Part shown: in pieces, positions 12,069 to 23,693 of the stretch
Layout of the letters: each line of letters opens with the position of its first letter
How positions within the stretch are numbered: the first letter of the stretch is position 1
Assembly (NCBI GenBank): GCA_036245805.1
Contig: BTRK01000005.1
Coordinates: 47,045,216-47,109,215 of the forward strand
From: Pristionchus mayeri
Lineage: Eukaryota > Nematoda > Chromadorea > Rhabditida > Neodiplogasteridae
Length of the DNA stretch: 64,000 nt
Direction: 5' to 3'
Made by a program: the position numbers and the translations under genes
The notes under the pieces: model-generated
The model's input: only the letters and a program-made list of their open reading frames with translations
What the model was told of the DNA's origin: nothing
Database searches by the model: none

Positions 12069-12584
12069 CAAGTGTGGTGTGGGAGGAGTAACCACGAGAG
12101 GAGGCCTTGAGGAAGAGATCGTCATAACACGCCTCTCACGAGAGAATCGGGACAATTCGGCCATTTCGTGGTACAATCCGAAAAATCGAATTTGGGGATT
12201 TAGCTGATCTAGAGGTAATCCACGCTCCTGAATCCGATTCTGGTCTTGCGGATTTCCTTCTTGATCAGCGGCTGCAGCAGCTTGCTGCGAAAATTCCCGA
12301 CCCTCACTTTGGAATCTCTGACAATGGGTTCAAAATACTTCATTTGAGCTGAAATCTGGCCTACATGCATCAATTATGACATTCTATGAATCGCCTGGTC
12401 GATTTTTGGGTAGATCAAAATTTGACCTCTGTGCAGTTTTCGTTCCATAACTTTAACAGTTAACTTTTGCATCGTTTAGAGAATTAAATTCTACACCGAC
12501 ATGATTTTTTCCAGATTTTTCCCATCTGGTCAAGTTTGGTTTATAAGCGATAAACAAGGCAAAAGTGAAGGGCGCGCCGGTCTG

Positions 12585-12660
12585 CGCTACGTGCAAAGGC
12601 TGTAATGTGTATCATTTCGCTCAGGGCCGACCCGGGTTCGACTCCCCATGGGAGCAAACC
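12585..12660 (+). other. tRNA-like (B-box) sequence, not a functional tRNA
   Basis: GGTTCGACTCC matches a pol III B box, but the T stem around it pairs badly and no cloverleaf can be drawn. The right arm of the foldback carries a mutated inverted copy near 14,195-14,260. Best read as a tRNA-derived part of the repeat. Confidence 0.45.
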
Positions 12661-12901
12661 CTTTTTGCCACTTTTCATCTTCATTTTCATCAAGTTTTTC
12701 GCATTGTCTCCTTATGTTAATTGATTTTATGTGCGCGCACCAGCTCTGCGCACGCGGGGTCTTTAACCCGGTTAGTGTAGAGATCACTTATGGACGGCAT
12801 CATGCGATCGTTAGTTGATATCATCTAGTCTAATGAAGCCAGAAAGAAATGATTTGTTGATAGGATTGCATTTGATTATTTTTAAGGTCAATAATGAATA
12901 T

Positions 12902-13503
12902 CCACTCCCCTGGGGGAGTGTCGAAGTTGGGTTTCTGCCGGGGGGGGGGGGGGGGGGGTGACAATTGCCCAACTCGTTGCCGTGCGCTTGCAATTTGTGG
13001 CGATGTAACTTGGGAGTTATTTCATTACAGTTATGTAACCACTATATGATTACAGTTAAATATGATTACAGTTAATTTATATGATTACACTTATGATTAC
13101 AGTTAATTTACTATATGATTACAGTTAATTTACAGTTAAATTACGAATTTCTTCCGGCGCGGGGCGCCGGGGGTGAAGTTTGCCTTGAGAGCAAGTACGT
13201 TGCGTGTGCTAATATGTTTCGAAATGAAATAGTTAAGTGCACGGAAGGAGTATCGTTCTCAAAAATGTAAACCGCAATTAATTGGGTAAGTATAGGAAAG
13301 AAGTATAAAATATTATTTTGCTCAAAACAAGAGGGGCGAATTTGGGCTTGCAATTTTTGGATTCCGTTCCTTTTATTGCGCTAAAATATTGTAGATTCCG
13401 GCACTTTTATTAATCACAGCTATTCAACAAAAGGGAACCCAAATTCAACACAAGTATTGAGTTTCGGCAGAAACCCAACTTCGACACTCCCCCCGGGGAG
13501 TGG
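12902..13503. mobile_element. Nested 602-bp inverted-repeat MITE
   Basis: Terminal inverted repeats of about 38 bp begin CCACTCCCC and include CGAAGTTGGGTTTCTGCCG; the left copy is followed by an 18-base G run (12,940-12,958). Inside, 13,020-13,145 is a tandem array of about 20-bp units containing ATGATTACAGTTAA. It lies in the loop of the larger foldback element, so it inserted later or is its core. Confidence 0.78.
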
Positions 13504-14911
13504 ATTCCTTCACTTTTATTTATGCGGATCATATAAGTACTTGTTCGTGTAATCAGACATGTTCACTGAAATCAATCGCTTCGCGCGCCGACGAGTTGAT
13601 TTGGGCTGCTGATCATTTGTCATGGGGCGCCGAGGTGATTCAGGGGCAAAATACATCACCAAAAGTGCTCAGGACATCATAAAAATGTGGAAAAAGCGAA
13701 TTGAACCCATCCGGATTCCAACCTACGTCGATCTCCCTATCCGAGTACCCATAATTCGGGTACCAATGAACCTAACTTCACAAAAATTGGACTGTAGCAT
13801 CCTCAGACCATGGGTCGAACACCTCTAAAGTTACAAGGCGCTACCTCAATGTAGAAAAACTCAGCAAGTACCAATGTCCGTCAAGCCGAAAATAATCCGG
13901 AGAAATTTGGTGGGGAAACCCAAATTCTGCTGTGGCGCTTCGCGCCACAGCTAATTGTTATCATCTTGTTGTGATTTTTTTGAAATTCTCATGTGAAACT
14001 GTGTCAATTTTTGTTCAATTTTAATAAATAGTTGTTTGACTTGTCACTGCACTCGACTCCTTCTAGGCAGGGTCCTTACTGTACCTTCCATGAGAAGCAC
14101 TTCATGAGCGTGGAATCAATTATAATGAAAAGTACAATGTGAAAAACTTGATGAAAATGAAGTTGAAAACTTTCAAAAAGGGTTTGCTCCCATGGGGAGT
14201 CAAAACCAGGGTCGGCCCTGAGCGAAATGAAACTCATTACAGCCTTTGCACGTAGCGCAGGCCGGAAAAAAAAAAAAAACCAAACTTGAAAACCAAACTT
14301 GACCAGATGGAAAAAATCTGGAAAAAATCATGTCGGTGTAGAATTTAATTCTCTAAACGATGCAAAAGTTTGATTTGTTTCTACTACGAACTGTTAAAGT
14401 TATGGAACGAAAACTGCACAGAGGTCAAATTTTTATCTACCCAAAAATCGACCAGGCGATTCATAGAAGGTCATAATTGATGCCTGTAGGCCAGATTTCA
14501 GCTCAAAAGAAGTATTTTGAACCCATTTTCAGAGACTCCAAAGTCACGGTCGGGAATTTTCGCAGCAACCTTCTTCAGCCGCTGATGAAGAATTAAATCC
14601 TCAAGGCCCAGAATCGGATTCAGGAGCGTGGATTACCTCTAGATCGGCTAAATCCCCAAATTCGATTTTTCGGATTGTACCAGACTTGTCCCAATTCTCT
14701 CGTGAGAGGCGTGATAAAAGAGATAAAACTTTGATTTTGCATGAATGACATAGCTCATTCTTAATTTTAAAAAAACAAGATTGTCTACTGCCTGAACATA
14801 CGAAACTGTGACCTTCCACTCTGCATCAGCTTCAGTCGCCCACTCGTGATTATGCTGTCGCTCCATCGAGGAAACACTGAAGAACAATGGACTGATTATT
14901 GAGTGTTATTT

Positions 14912-14976
14912 ATGCCGATTCCAAACTACCTATCGACCTATCTCTGGCCACATAGTAATACATTAGTTGTGAAACA
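14912..14976 (-). ncRNA. Predicted 21U/piRNA gene
   Basis: TGTTTCA on minus (plus 14,970-14,976). CGAT ends at +38. Predicted RNA is 14,932 down to 14,912. Confidence 0.7.
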
Positions 14977-15589
14977 CGAGTGCGACATCTGCCGATTTTA
15001 AACGTTACGAATTGGAGAACATCTCCTGAATGTTTTTGAGGAAGAAACAGACTTCTAAGTTTTGAGGAGACTTTTGAGGAAGAAACAGAAACAGTGTTGT
15101 GCTGCTCTGCTACCGAACTTCTCGAGCAGAATGTATGATTTTCTTCCTAACAACCTTGCATGCTACACCGATCATTCCGGGAAAAATTCCACAAGAAAAT
15201 TATGAAACATAAGAATGGAGCGTCGTTCTCCGTTTTTTCGACGACGGATGCGCTCCACTTTTGTCGCATTTTCTTTCACTTATATACCAAAATAACTATG
15301 TTTTGGAATATGACGATTCTGCCTACGCAAATGAGTGTAAACAATTATCATTTATCATTCCCAGGCGATTTATAGCTGGAATGCTTGATGAATATCGCGA
15401 AATTCGACTATACAACAATTGATTGCACAGTTATGATTAAAACATCACAATTGGAATCCCTCTTTCATCCTCCCGTATCCACCATTCATATCACTCCAAT
15501 CGCTCTTCCCGCAGTTTTATGGAGGAGTTGAGTTCTCGCCAGCTGCGGGCGTGGTTTTTCATCGTTTATAGATTTTCATCGCAACTTTG

Positions 15590-15654
15590 GAAATGAGACT
15601 GAACTTTCTATTGTTCAAGACCAGGCCACCGAGTTTCACAACACTAGTGAAACA
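15590..15654 (-). ncRNA. Predicted 21U/piRNA gene
   Basis: TGTTTCA on minus (plus 15,648-15,654). CAAT ends at +38. Predicted RNA is 15,610 down to 15,590. Confidence 0.7.
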
Positions 15655-16139
15655 TAAATGCGATATCTGCTAGTTTTTAAAACAACTTGTTATAGTTTCG
15701 GAATAACCTGTAAGCTTAGACTTGCTTCGAACGCTTGTCAATGGTAGGTTACCAAACTGTATTCATATGTAATTACCTCGCTAGCCTCTTATCTCAGAGG
15801 AGATCGGCGCTGAGGTAGAACAGAGGGCTCCTTACGGTGAATCGATCGCTAGGAGGAGAGCGAGCAATCTGAGAAGGGAAAGAATGGAAGACGTACTAAC
15901 TTTGTTGTGTACACTCTCTTGTCCATCAGACAGAGAAACATCCGAATTAGGTGTATTGGACTTTCAGCGACTTGAACCAATCAACGAATAGCCTTGATAT
16001 TATTGAGATAATTTAGTCTGCTTCACGGTCTCCTCACTAGTGAACAGCAAATGGGATGATTGACGCAACGAATATACATCTGTGTCATACACTATGGAAA
16101 GCCATAATGCCCAAAAATATTTTCTAATTAAATTTTTAA

Positions 16140-16426
16140 AGGGGTGCTCGTGGGAACAAATGCTAGGGAGTCCCACCACGAATATTCTGCGCTCGCAATG
16201 GGAAACTGTAGCGATTTTGTACCTAGAATGAGCTGAAACGTATGTAGAACGAGTGAAACATAAACGAAACAGGCGCTACCTGCGCTTTCAATGAACTTTG
16301 CGCGTATGTAAATAGGCCCAGAGGCGTCTGTGAAACTTCGTACAAAGTCATTTATGATCGGGTGAGTGACCTCTACGATATCCACACTGTCACTATGGGT
16401 GACTGAACATTCCCCGGAGCACCCCT
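16140..16426. mobile_element. piggyBac-type MITE (287 bp)
   Basis: TTAA (16,136-16,139 and 16,427-16,430) flanks a segment whose ends are inverted: AGGGGTGCTC on the left and GAGCACCCCT on the right, with further pairing beyond two mismatches. TTAA target duplication is the hallmark of piggyBac-family insertion. A minus TGTTTCA core (16,254-16,260) lies inside but has no Y-R-N-T at 37-41. No coding capacity; presumably mobilised in trans. Confidence 0.78.
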
Positions 16427-16879
16427 TTAAGCACAACAACTGGTGAGAATCAAGAAGAAACAACCCAAGGTAGATATATGTCATCAGTGAAATACCAATA
16501 ATTTAGACGTAAATAAAAATTCCAAATCTCAGTCATTCACACGAACTATGCATAAATAATACAATCATGTCTAATTTGAATGTCGACTCGCTTGTCTCAT
16601 TCCACTGCACACATCCTCTCAGCAGTTGCAGCTGAGGAAGCCACGCCCTATTAATAGGCGGCTACTCACACTCGGTAGTGCGTTCGCGCGCTCGAAAGAA
16701 ACACCATACAGACTGGAATATTCGATATCGTGATGTCTGTCCCTGAAACAGGGAAGTATTATAGTATCATTACAGTATGTCTGCACTCTTTCACCCAACA
16801 GCACAATTGTACCGAGATTAACACAGGTATCACGAGTCAGTGAAGGTATGCGGGAACAATTTCAAACTTTTTTTTTGTT

Positions 16880-17090
16880 TAGCTTTATATTATGGTGCTA
16901 GCACACACTAGAGACAACTATCCGAAAAATACAGGTCACAGGTCCCAGAGCCGGCTTTTAGGAATTTTCCGGTTTTGGATTCGGCTCTAGCGTATTTCAG
17001 CCCCAAGTTGTGCTACGGACGTGGGATTGGGCTCAAAATACGCGGAAAAAATGCGACTAATAACTTGTCTGTTAAGTGTGAAGCTATCGG
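16880..17090. repeat. Dispersed repeat, second copy of the 1.1-kb-region family
   Basis: Related to about 1,100-1,270 in the same orientation (shared CCCAGAGCCG and GGGCTCAAAA segments). The stretch 16,430-16,880 before it holds no recognised gene; only a decayed piRNA-unit flank near 16,580-16,640 is seen. Confidence 0.55.
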
Positions 17091-18009
17091 ACTGAAAGTT
17101 CAAAAAATATAAAGGAAAAACTGAAATTCCAGGTATAAATAAAATCATACCATCTCGGAGAGTAGGAAACAAAGTAAATTTTATTACAGATTATGGAAGC
17201 TTAACTTCATGCGGGTCCATACCAAAACGTCCCCCCTCTCTAAAGGGGTACTACCAAAACGTCCCCTCCGCGCGCTACCAAAACGTCCCCCACCAAAACG
17301 TCCCCTCGCCCTCCCTTGCCTGTGGGCATGAAATCATGATCCCTCTTAGATGTGTATACATTATGGTCTTTCGATTTTCATTTCCCCCCTACGATGTGTG
17401 GACAGAACTGTACGTTATGATACACCAGTTTTATCACAATGATCCAAATAGAGGAACTACAATAAATATCACTTTACTTTAGTTCTCTCACTTGTCTCAC
17501 TCTCACTGTCTCTCATATCTCACTCAGAACTCTCTCATTGGCCTATTTTTTCTTTTCATTTCTTCTCAGTTCTTCTCACTTTCTTCTCATTTCTTCTCAC
17601 TTTTTACCCTCCATTCGAGTTGAAAGTTGAAATCTGAAAATTAATAATAAGTGAATAGATTTGTATGGCACATGAAATGTTTAGATATTAATAGATTTGA
17701 ATGGCACATGGATTGTTTCTGAATATACAAATAAAGTGCAAGCACTAAATATTGAATATGAGATTTGATAACCAAATTCTGCTAAAGGTTCCAAGTTTTA
17801 GTTCAGTGTTTTTTGTTGCAGAATTTGGTCATCTCATCTAACTAGTCTTCTTCTCCCTTCTATCGAGTTGTAATCTGAAATGAGTAAAATTAGTTGTAGA
17901 ATTGTTTGTATGATACAAGGATGGTTTCTAATTAGAAACAAGTGAAAGTGCTAAATATAAATAGTAAAAACTAGATTAGATTACGAAATTCTACGAAAGT
18001 TTCTAAGAT

Positions 18010-19660
18010 TCAGTTAAGTTTTTCGTGGCAGAATTTCGTCATCTTATCTAGGTAACTCATAATCTCAGCATTGGTTGGGTCCCTCTCCTCCAAAATCGAA
18101 TCGAACTCTAGCATGGGTGCCAGAGTTTCGATCGATCTCTTCTCGTCCTCCTCGCTCAGCTCGTAACTCGATCTATTGTCCAGATAGTGCTTCATAGAAA
18201 TATTATCATCCAATTCGGTATTCTGAGGTATAATTATCTGTTATTGTCGTACGACGCCATATAGCTCACCAAGAGGAATTTTACGAGTTCCATGAGTGGG
18301 GGATGGTGACCGAGGAAGTGACTGAGCAGTCCTCTACAAGTTAAATAAGTTAGGATGCACTCTGGTTTTGTTTCATTCATCCAACAGAAATCACACCGGT
18401 GCCAACTTTCAACGAGATTGGTGGTTCGATGACGATCGACCATTAACTTACACACCATCGCCTCCGGCTGAGACATCCATTCGGACTTGATACTGTGAGA
18501 ATAGAAAGCGTAGCAAGTTGGTGTGCCTTGGTGCACAAAGGAATCAGCAGAAGGGAACGGAACGTTAAATGTACTGTAGCTGCCTGTAGTGCTGTGCCTC
18601 GTGTTGTGCGTGCAGGCACAGCAAGACAGGCAGCTACCGTACATTTAACGTTCCGTTCCCTTCTGCTGATTCCTTTGTGCACCGAGGCACACCAACTTGC
18701 TACGCTTTCCATTCTCACAGTATACTCCAGGAAATTATGGGCTGTTGTGTAAGCAGGGTGTACATTGGACACAGGGACCACGAGAAGGCCACACCTGGAA
18801 GAAGTAAAAATGAGTATCGAGTGAAGGAAAGATATTCGTGAATGAACGTACTGGTCAATGTACACTCGAGGAAGGAAGATGGACGCACGAATTCGATTGA
18901 ACCACCCACGTACGACAGGATGGCTCCTCGCGAATGCATTAAGTCCGAAGGATGAAATTTTGTTATTAATGTATTTGAGGGCATGGAAGGAACAACCTTG
19001 GTGTGTTGCCATCGGGAGAGTAGTTCGGATAGCCTTGATGATCCCCGTCTCCCAATCACTCACGATCATAACTCCTCTCAGGAGGAAATTCATCTCCGAG
19101 AAGATCGAGAACAGGAACTGTCAATATACGATGTATTGGCTCAAACAGTCACAACAAACCTCAAAAAGGAGGATGTACTCGGAGGTGGCCTTGGACGGAA
19201 GGAGAGCAGCCATCAGCAGAAAGATTGTGTTTCGGCAGCAGACTCGGATTGTGAAAAGTTGGTATGCTCGTTTCTTAGTATCAGGTTAGAACAAAAGTTT
19301 TGCACGATTTTCAAATTTTCATTTCCAGCATACTCTGTCCTTATATTTTCAAAATCATTTAATTTTGTTTCATGTATTCGCTGAGGGCTTTGATATTCTT
19401 TCTATCACACATTAGTATTACCCATACCATTTGATATTGTGGCGACATTTGAAAGTCAAAGTTACTTCATTTGATAACTGAATTACACAATTTTGGATCT
19501 TTCACATGAGATACATGCACACTTAGCCTTCCGATTGGTTACAGGGACTTCATCTCCATCGATTTTATGTTTGAATCGGAAAGACAAGATGTAGTCCTGC
19601 TCTCCACTGATTCGGTATGCGGCAATCTTGTTTTTGCCTTACAATGTAAGATGTAATGAA
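18010..19660 (-). pseudogene. MULE-type transposase, interrupted
   Basis: Minus-strand exons can be followed. At about 19,540-19,640 a segment resembles the region upstream of the MULE core. At about 19,140-19,270 PTR gives ...MAALLPSKATSEYILLFE. After a short intron (GT...GACAG) comes VMIVSDWETGIIKAI and GCSFHALKYINNKIS, the block around the second catalytic acid and the C-x2-H motif of MULE transposases, ending RGWFNRIRASIFLPR near 18,870. Further exons carry DRHRTTNLVESWHR (to 18,396), LLSHFLGHHPPLMELVKFLL (18,333-18,270, split at its first residues) and a last exon 18,222-18,010 ending HEKLN. A 228-bp MITE is inserted at 18,493-18,720 between coding pieces, so the gene is probably dead unless the MITE is spliced out. 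The N terminus is not resolved. Confidence 0.75.
18493..18720. mobile_element. Hairpin MITE (228 bp) nested in the MULE
   Basis: An almost perfect palindrome: CTGTGAGAAT ... ATTCTCACAG, arms about 105 bp, short loop near 18,600. TA sits on both sides (18,491-18,492 and 18,721-18,722), fitting Tc1/mariner-type insertion. As RNA it would form a long hairpin. The near-identical arms suggest a young insertion. Confidence 0.85.
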
Positions 19661-20081
19661 AATCAATATTTTATGTGGTAAAGAAAAACTAAATATGAGT
19701 TCGGTCCAACATAATCACTTTAAGTACCTTGGTTGCTAGGTAAGAAAAATCCGCTCCACGTGTTGCTGATTGCTGCCATTTCTGAAGAGAAGCAAAATCA
19801 GAAACCGAAAAACAAACTACATACGCTAGCAACGAAAATGAAAAACGAAAATCACATATCAAGAATTATGGAAAGGAAAAAATATAAAATAGAGGAAGCG
19901 AGAGAGGGAGAAAGCGCATGTGTGATGCACTGCTCTGAGGGCTCCCTTATATAGGGGAGAGGGGAGGGGGAGGGCAGGAAACTTGGGGGGGGGGAGGAGA
20001 CGTTTTGGTGGGGGACGTTTTGGTAGAGGGGACGTTTTGGTAGTACCCCTTTAGAGAGGGAGGACGTTTTGGTATGGACCC

Positions 20082-20460
20082 GTTTCATGCATTTATCCGA
20101 TTTTCCGATATAAATCAACATTTTTGAAAAATTCTAAGTAATACAACTTGTAGAGTTCGTCTTGAGGATATGAAAAGACAAATGTGTAGGGGTTCCTATT
20201 GCTGGGGATTCTTAAAACTTTCGATGTATGATTGCAAATCGGATAAATGCATGAAACCAAATCTTTATGCATGATAGGGAGGCTTCTTGGTTCATTTCCT
20301 AATAGGTGCATTGTTTTAGATGCGCATATTTAATTTTTGCAGCTAAGTTATGACATGTTTTTCACTTATTTTTGTTTTTATTTTCATCGCTAATTTCGTC
20401 AAAAATGTTATGTTTCATGGTCGGCCGAGCGCCGCGCAAAACAAACTTTGACACGCTGTG
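20082..20460. repeat. Truncated relative of the 21.7-22.5 kb foldback
   Basis: Ends TTTGACACGCTGTG near 20,453 and shares GTTATGTTTCA, the GCGCCGCGC segment and a TGTAGAG-type stretch with the element at 21,744-22,540. It carries a plus-strand TGTTTCA (20,411-20,417) pointing to the terminal repeat, with CGCT ending at +41. Confidence 0.7.
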
Positions 20461-20859
20461 AATCTCAGTTTTCGATATTTTAAACAGACCTCTAAGCTTA
20501 AGGTAAAGCATTCACCAGATACTATGCACACTTGATGAGACATACAGCATGATGTCGTTGAATTGAAATCATCGAATTGGCATCTCTCGCTGATCGATGA
20601 GAGAGCGTGTAATAAAGGTAAAGGTAAAGGTGCATCCCGTCTTCGAGACAGGGCTCGCGGGAGAACACTGCTAGGCCAATGTTAATATGGGCTGATTCAG
20701 TCTGGAGTGCATTCAGTGAGGGTGTAATATGCATAGGTATTCATCCCTTCATCAAATCGCTCTATCGCTCTCTCCTTCTGTCGATTCGCCATCGGTGCCT
20801 TGAACGCCCCCTGCTCCAGCTGAGACTGTTCTCGTTTACGCAATTATGAATTCGTAGTA

Positions 20860-21110
20860 TGGCATGGAAAGGTTACTGTAGGAATAGGGCACGGCAAAAA
20901 ATGAGCACGGTAATATTGCGATCATGGATGCAGAACAAGGTGAATACAATCAGCGACGTCCAATGCTACCGTTGCACTCAACCTACCGCACTTCCTCTTC
21001 GGGATACTATGTGTGCCCATCGAATGCGAGACGTTCTTCATTATGTGTCATCAGTGTGCTCGTATCCAGTTCTCTCTTGAGTCCTTCGGCAGCCGAACCG
21101 AGAAGATGAC
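20860..21110 (+). repeat. Dispersed repeat, three copies in window
   Basis: The segment starting CGACGTCCAATGCTACCG near 20,955 recurs near 56,630 (GACGTCCAATGCTACCG) and, more diverged, near 62,130 (GGGACGTCCAACTACCG). All three continue with a GTGTGCCCA or CGTGCCCAT stretch in the same orientation. No coding sequence is recognised. Confidence 0.6.
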
Positions 21111-21177
21111 AAGATACTGTGAGTTGATTATTCCAATTTCCATTGGTCTGGTTCCACGTAAGGATGGCTTCGCAAGA

Positions 21178-21251
21178 CATACTCTCTCCATTCTACGTTA
21201 TCTCTCGCCGGTCAGATTGACGAGAGAGCGTGCAGAATGAAGAGAGTCACT
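21178..21251. repeat. Short imperfect hairpin, CTCTCTCGC family
   Basis: About 30-bp arms: ACTCTCTCCATTCTACG...TATCTCTCGC / GACGAGAGAGCGTGCAGAATG. Related hairpins are at 26,469-26,580, about 26,998-27,053 and 56,345-56,406, several with the loop bases GGTCAGA. Likely a very small MITE family; a hairpin RNA is possible. Confidence 0.6.
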
Positions 21252-21489
21252 TCATGCGAAGCCACTCCTAATTCCACGTCCAAATATGACAGTATGCTGT
21301 TTATTATACATTTGTAGTTCAGTTGTAGTATTTTTATATTATTTCATTTTTTGGACTATCTAGCCACACGTGACTGTCCCAGATATAACCTTCATAGATG
21401 TATTAATTCTTTGGAACCCGAACGTGCCTAGTGATGATTTTTTTCAAAGAAAATGTCACTTCTTGTCATCTTTACTACCGGTGCGCACC

Positions 21490-21707
21490 TATTTACACGC
21501 TGCTTCCGACCTCAGGTGAGCGCGAACATTGAGAAGAGGGTCGAATAGCCATCTATCAATGGGTGTGTGCCTACCTCGGCTGCTACGAGGATGAACGAAG
21601 TATAATGAGATATGTGAGTGTATTTATAGTTAAATTTATTGAACAAAATTCTGAGTGAATTAATGAAATCAAGAATTTGAAATTACGCAAGATTCATTGG
21701 TGTTTCA
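21490..21707 (+). repeat. piRNA-unit repeat, related to 57.05-57.32 kb
   Basis: Shares order and sequence with 57,050-57,317: TATTTACAC, CGACCTCAGG, GCTGCTACGAGGAT, TTAAATTTATT, then TGTTTCATCC. Here the core (21,701-21,707) is followed at 36 nt by the foldback insertion, so no 21U site is left. In the other copy the locus looks complete. Confidence 0.75.
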
Positions 21708-21743
21708 TCCTTGTATCGAAAATTTGATGCGTAGTCTCACTGG

Positions 21744-22540
21744 CACAGCGTGCCAAAGTTCGTTCGACGCGGCGCTCGGTCGATCTTGAAACATAACATT
21801 TTGGCTGAAATTAGTGATGAAACTTTGAACCAAAATTGGAGAAAGATATATCATAACTTAGCTGCAAAAATTAAATTGGTATACCTAAAACAACACATCT
21901 CTCTGAATACTAGCCAAGATGCCTCCCTATCATGTTTGCTAACTTTCGTTACATTTAAATTTTGTTACACGCATTTTTCAAATTTTCGAGTATAAATTGA
22001 AAAAGTTGAGAAAGCCCAGCAATAGAGAACCCCACATATGTAGAACTTTTTCATATCTACGTGAAGAGCTCTACAATTTGTATAACAGAATTTTTCAAAA
22101 ATGGTGATACTTTTCGAGAAAATGAGAAAATGGTGCTTAAATCGCACGTTTCTCGAAAAGTTTCAACATTTTTGAAAAATTCAAAGTTATACAAATTGTA
22201 GAGCTCTTTACGTAGATATGAAAAAGTTCCGCATATGTGGAGTTCTCTATTGATGTGCGTTCTCAACTTTTTCGATTTATACTCGAAAATTTGAAAAATG
22301 CTTGTAACAACATTTAAATGCAACGAAAGTTAGTAAACATGATAGGGATGCATCTTGGTTACTATTCAGAGAGATGTGTTGCTTTAGTAAAACACAATTA
22401 ATTTTTGCAGCTTATATATGATATATCTTTTATCCATTTTGGTTCAAAGTTTCATCACTAATTTCAGCCAAAAATGTTATGTTTCAAGATCGACCGAGCG
22501 CCGCGCCGAACAAAGGAAATCGTCGCTTTGACACGCTGTG
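21744..22540. mobile_element. 797-bp foldback element ending CACAGCGTG
   Basis: Inverted arms of about 340 bp with ends CACAGCGTGCCAAAG and CTTTGACACGCTGTG. ACTGG lies on both sides (5-bp target duplication). Each arm carries a TGTTTCA core pointing outward (minus 21,787-21,793; plus 22,480-22,486) with a C-G-C-T ending about 40-41 nt away near the tip. It inserted 36 nt 3' of the core at 21,701-21,707. Related ends are at 20,453 and near 50,630. Confidence 0.85.
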
Positions 22541-22894
22541 ACTGGCATGTCTAATTCGAAGTGAAAACAAATATAATAATAATATTAAAATATTCCAATG
22601 GATACCTATCAGTGATGTGCTTTCCATGATATTTATCTTAGGATCGCTTGAAGTCGAAGTTCGCAAGAAATGGTCTTTAGTCTGCGAACTGTATCGCCTG
22701 TCCGATCAGTAAGAGAGTGAGAAGATAAAATATAGATTTTTTTCGTTTTTGTCGTCAACAATATGTTTACTAGTGCGGGTACGGGTTCTCCTCGAATTCA
22801 GATGCGAGATTGTGCGGAATACAGCTTGCGAGTACAATCGGGTTCACTATTTTCTTTTGAAGAGAGCATAGTCTTTTTATTCTAGATCCGTTGG

Positions 22895-22960
22895 TGTTTC
22901 ATCGATGAGAGGTAAGAATGTGGAGTTGCTTACCTTCGATGTTTTAATTCCTCATAGGCC
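22895..22960 (+). ncRNA. Predicted 21U/piRNA gene
   Basis: TGTTTCA at 22,895-22,901. CGAT ends at 22,940 (+39). Predicted RNA 22,940-22,960. Confidence 0.75.
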
Positions 22961-23301
22961 CAAACTTATAAATTCGACGGAATAATTTTCTTTTAAATTT
23001 GCGTCAGAGAAAAAATATTGTCATGGAGTTGCGTGAAGTTGCGTGAAGTTCAACAATACTACGTCCACCCTGTATTTGGTGCCTTATTCCTTATGTGTCT
23101 TAGTATTTTGTCTCGTAGTAATATTTCAGTGATATCTGAGTTGTTAGGCTCACGGCGCTCATGGCATTATAACGTGATCAACCGTTGATTACTGTTCTTG
23201 TAGATATCACATTTCGAATATCTGTTAAGGTTGGAACCAGAAACTATGAAATATATATAATTGTGTATCATGGTTTATGTGTGAATCACCTTGTTCATTG
23301 G

Positions 23302-23367
23302 TGTTTCACATACGATGCATAGCATTAAAGAATGATATCAAGTCAATTTTCTTAGAACTCTTTCCTC
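23302..23367 (+). ncRNA. Predicted 21U/piRNA gene
   Basis: TGTTTCA at 23,302-23,308. CAAT ends at 23,347 (+39). Predicted RNA 23,347-23,367. Confidence 0.75.
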
Positions 23368-23525
23368 ATAAACACATCCGTTCGTAGGCCAGTTCGGCGC
23401 GCTCTTTCCTTCTTCGGCTTTCAAATCCATCTCTTCGTTAGAGCGACAGCGTCTGTAGTTGATCGACTCAGATTAAAGCAGGTCTGATGTTTTTTCGGAA
23501 GAATTTCTGGGTGTTTTTCTGGTTG

Positions 23526-23552
23526 TAATTAATTAATTAATTAATTAATTAT
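23526..23552. repeat. (TAAT)n microsatellite
   Basis: About six and a half tandem TAAT/TTAA units directly outside the border of the inverted duplication. Confidence 0.95.
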
Positions 23553-23693
23553 TCTCTTGTCGTTGTTGATAGATCGCCTTTCCCCCTCTTCCTCTCTTCC
23601 TGCTTTACCCCTATTGACTTCACGGAGCACTCCACGAGAATGCGAAGATTAAAGGGAAACGCGATGTAGGTTAATTTTTGATTTTTACTTTGT

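Larger units (their letters stand above)
12123..14715. mobile_element. 2.6-kb foldback element with nested insertion
   Basis: Inverted arms of about 540-580 bp (about 12,123-12,700 and 14,140-14,715) share CACGCCTCTCACGAGAGAAT-type ends and long internal stretches. Arms include a GGTTCGACTCC B-box-like sequence (about 12,636-12,646; altered in the right arm). The middle holds an independent 602-bp inverted-repeat element (12,902-13,503). Related terminal sequence (TCACGCC...TCACCTAAGAAT) occurs at the element 60,675-61,850 and alone near 11,640 and 63,090. No transposase is seen. Confidence 0.82.
17213..20081. mobile_element. Mutator-like DNA transposon (2.87 kb)
   Basis: Complex terminal inverted repeats of about 100 bp start GGGTCCATACCAAAACGTCC on the left. 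Each end holds four copies of ACCAAAACGTCC or its complement. Flanks ACTTCATGC (17,204-17,212) and GTTTCATGC (20,082-20,090) fit a 9-bp target duplication with two transitions, as for Mutator elements. The interior encodes a MULE-type transposase on the minus strand. The right flank (20,082-20,460) is another repeat, related to the 21.7-22.5 kb element, so this is a nested insertion. Confidence 0.88.

Noticed and set aside
16128..16484. 118-residue open frame on minus
   Set aside because: It spans and exceeds the TTAA-flanked MITE; it is a chance frame across element ends.
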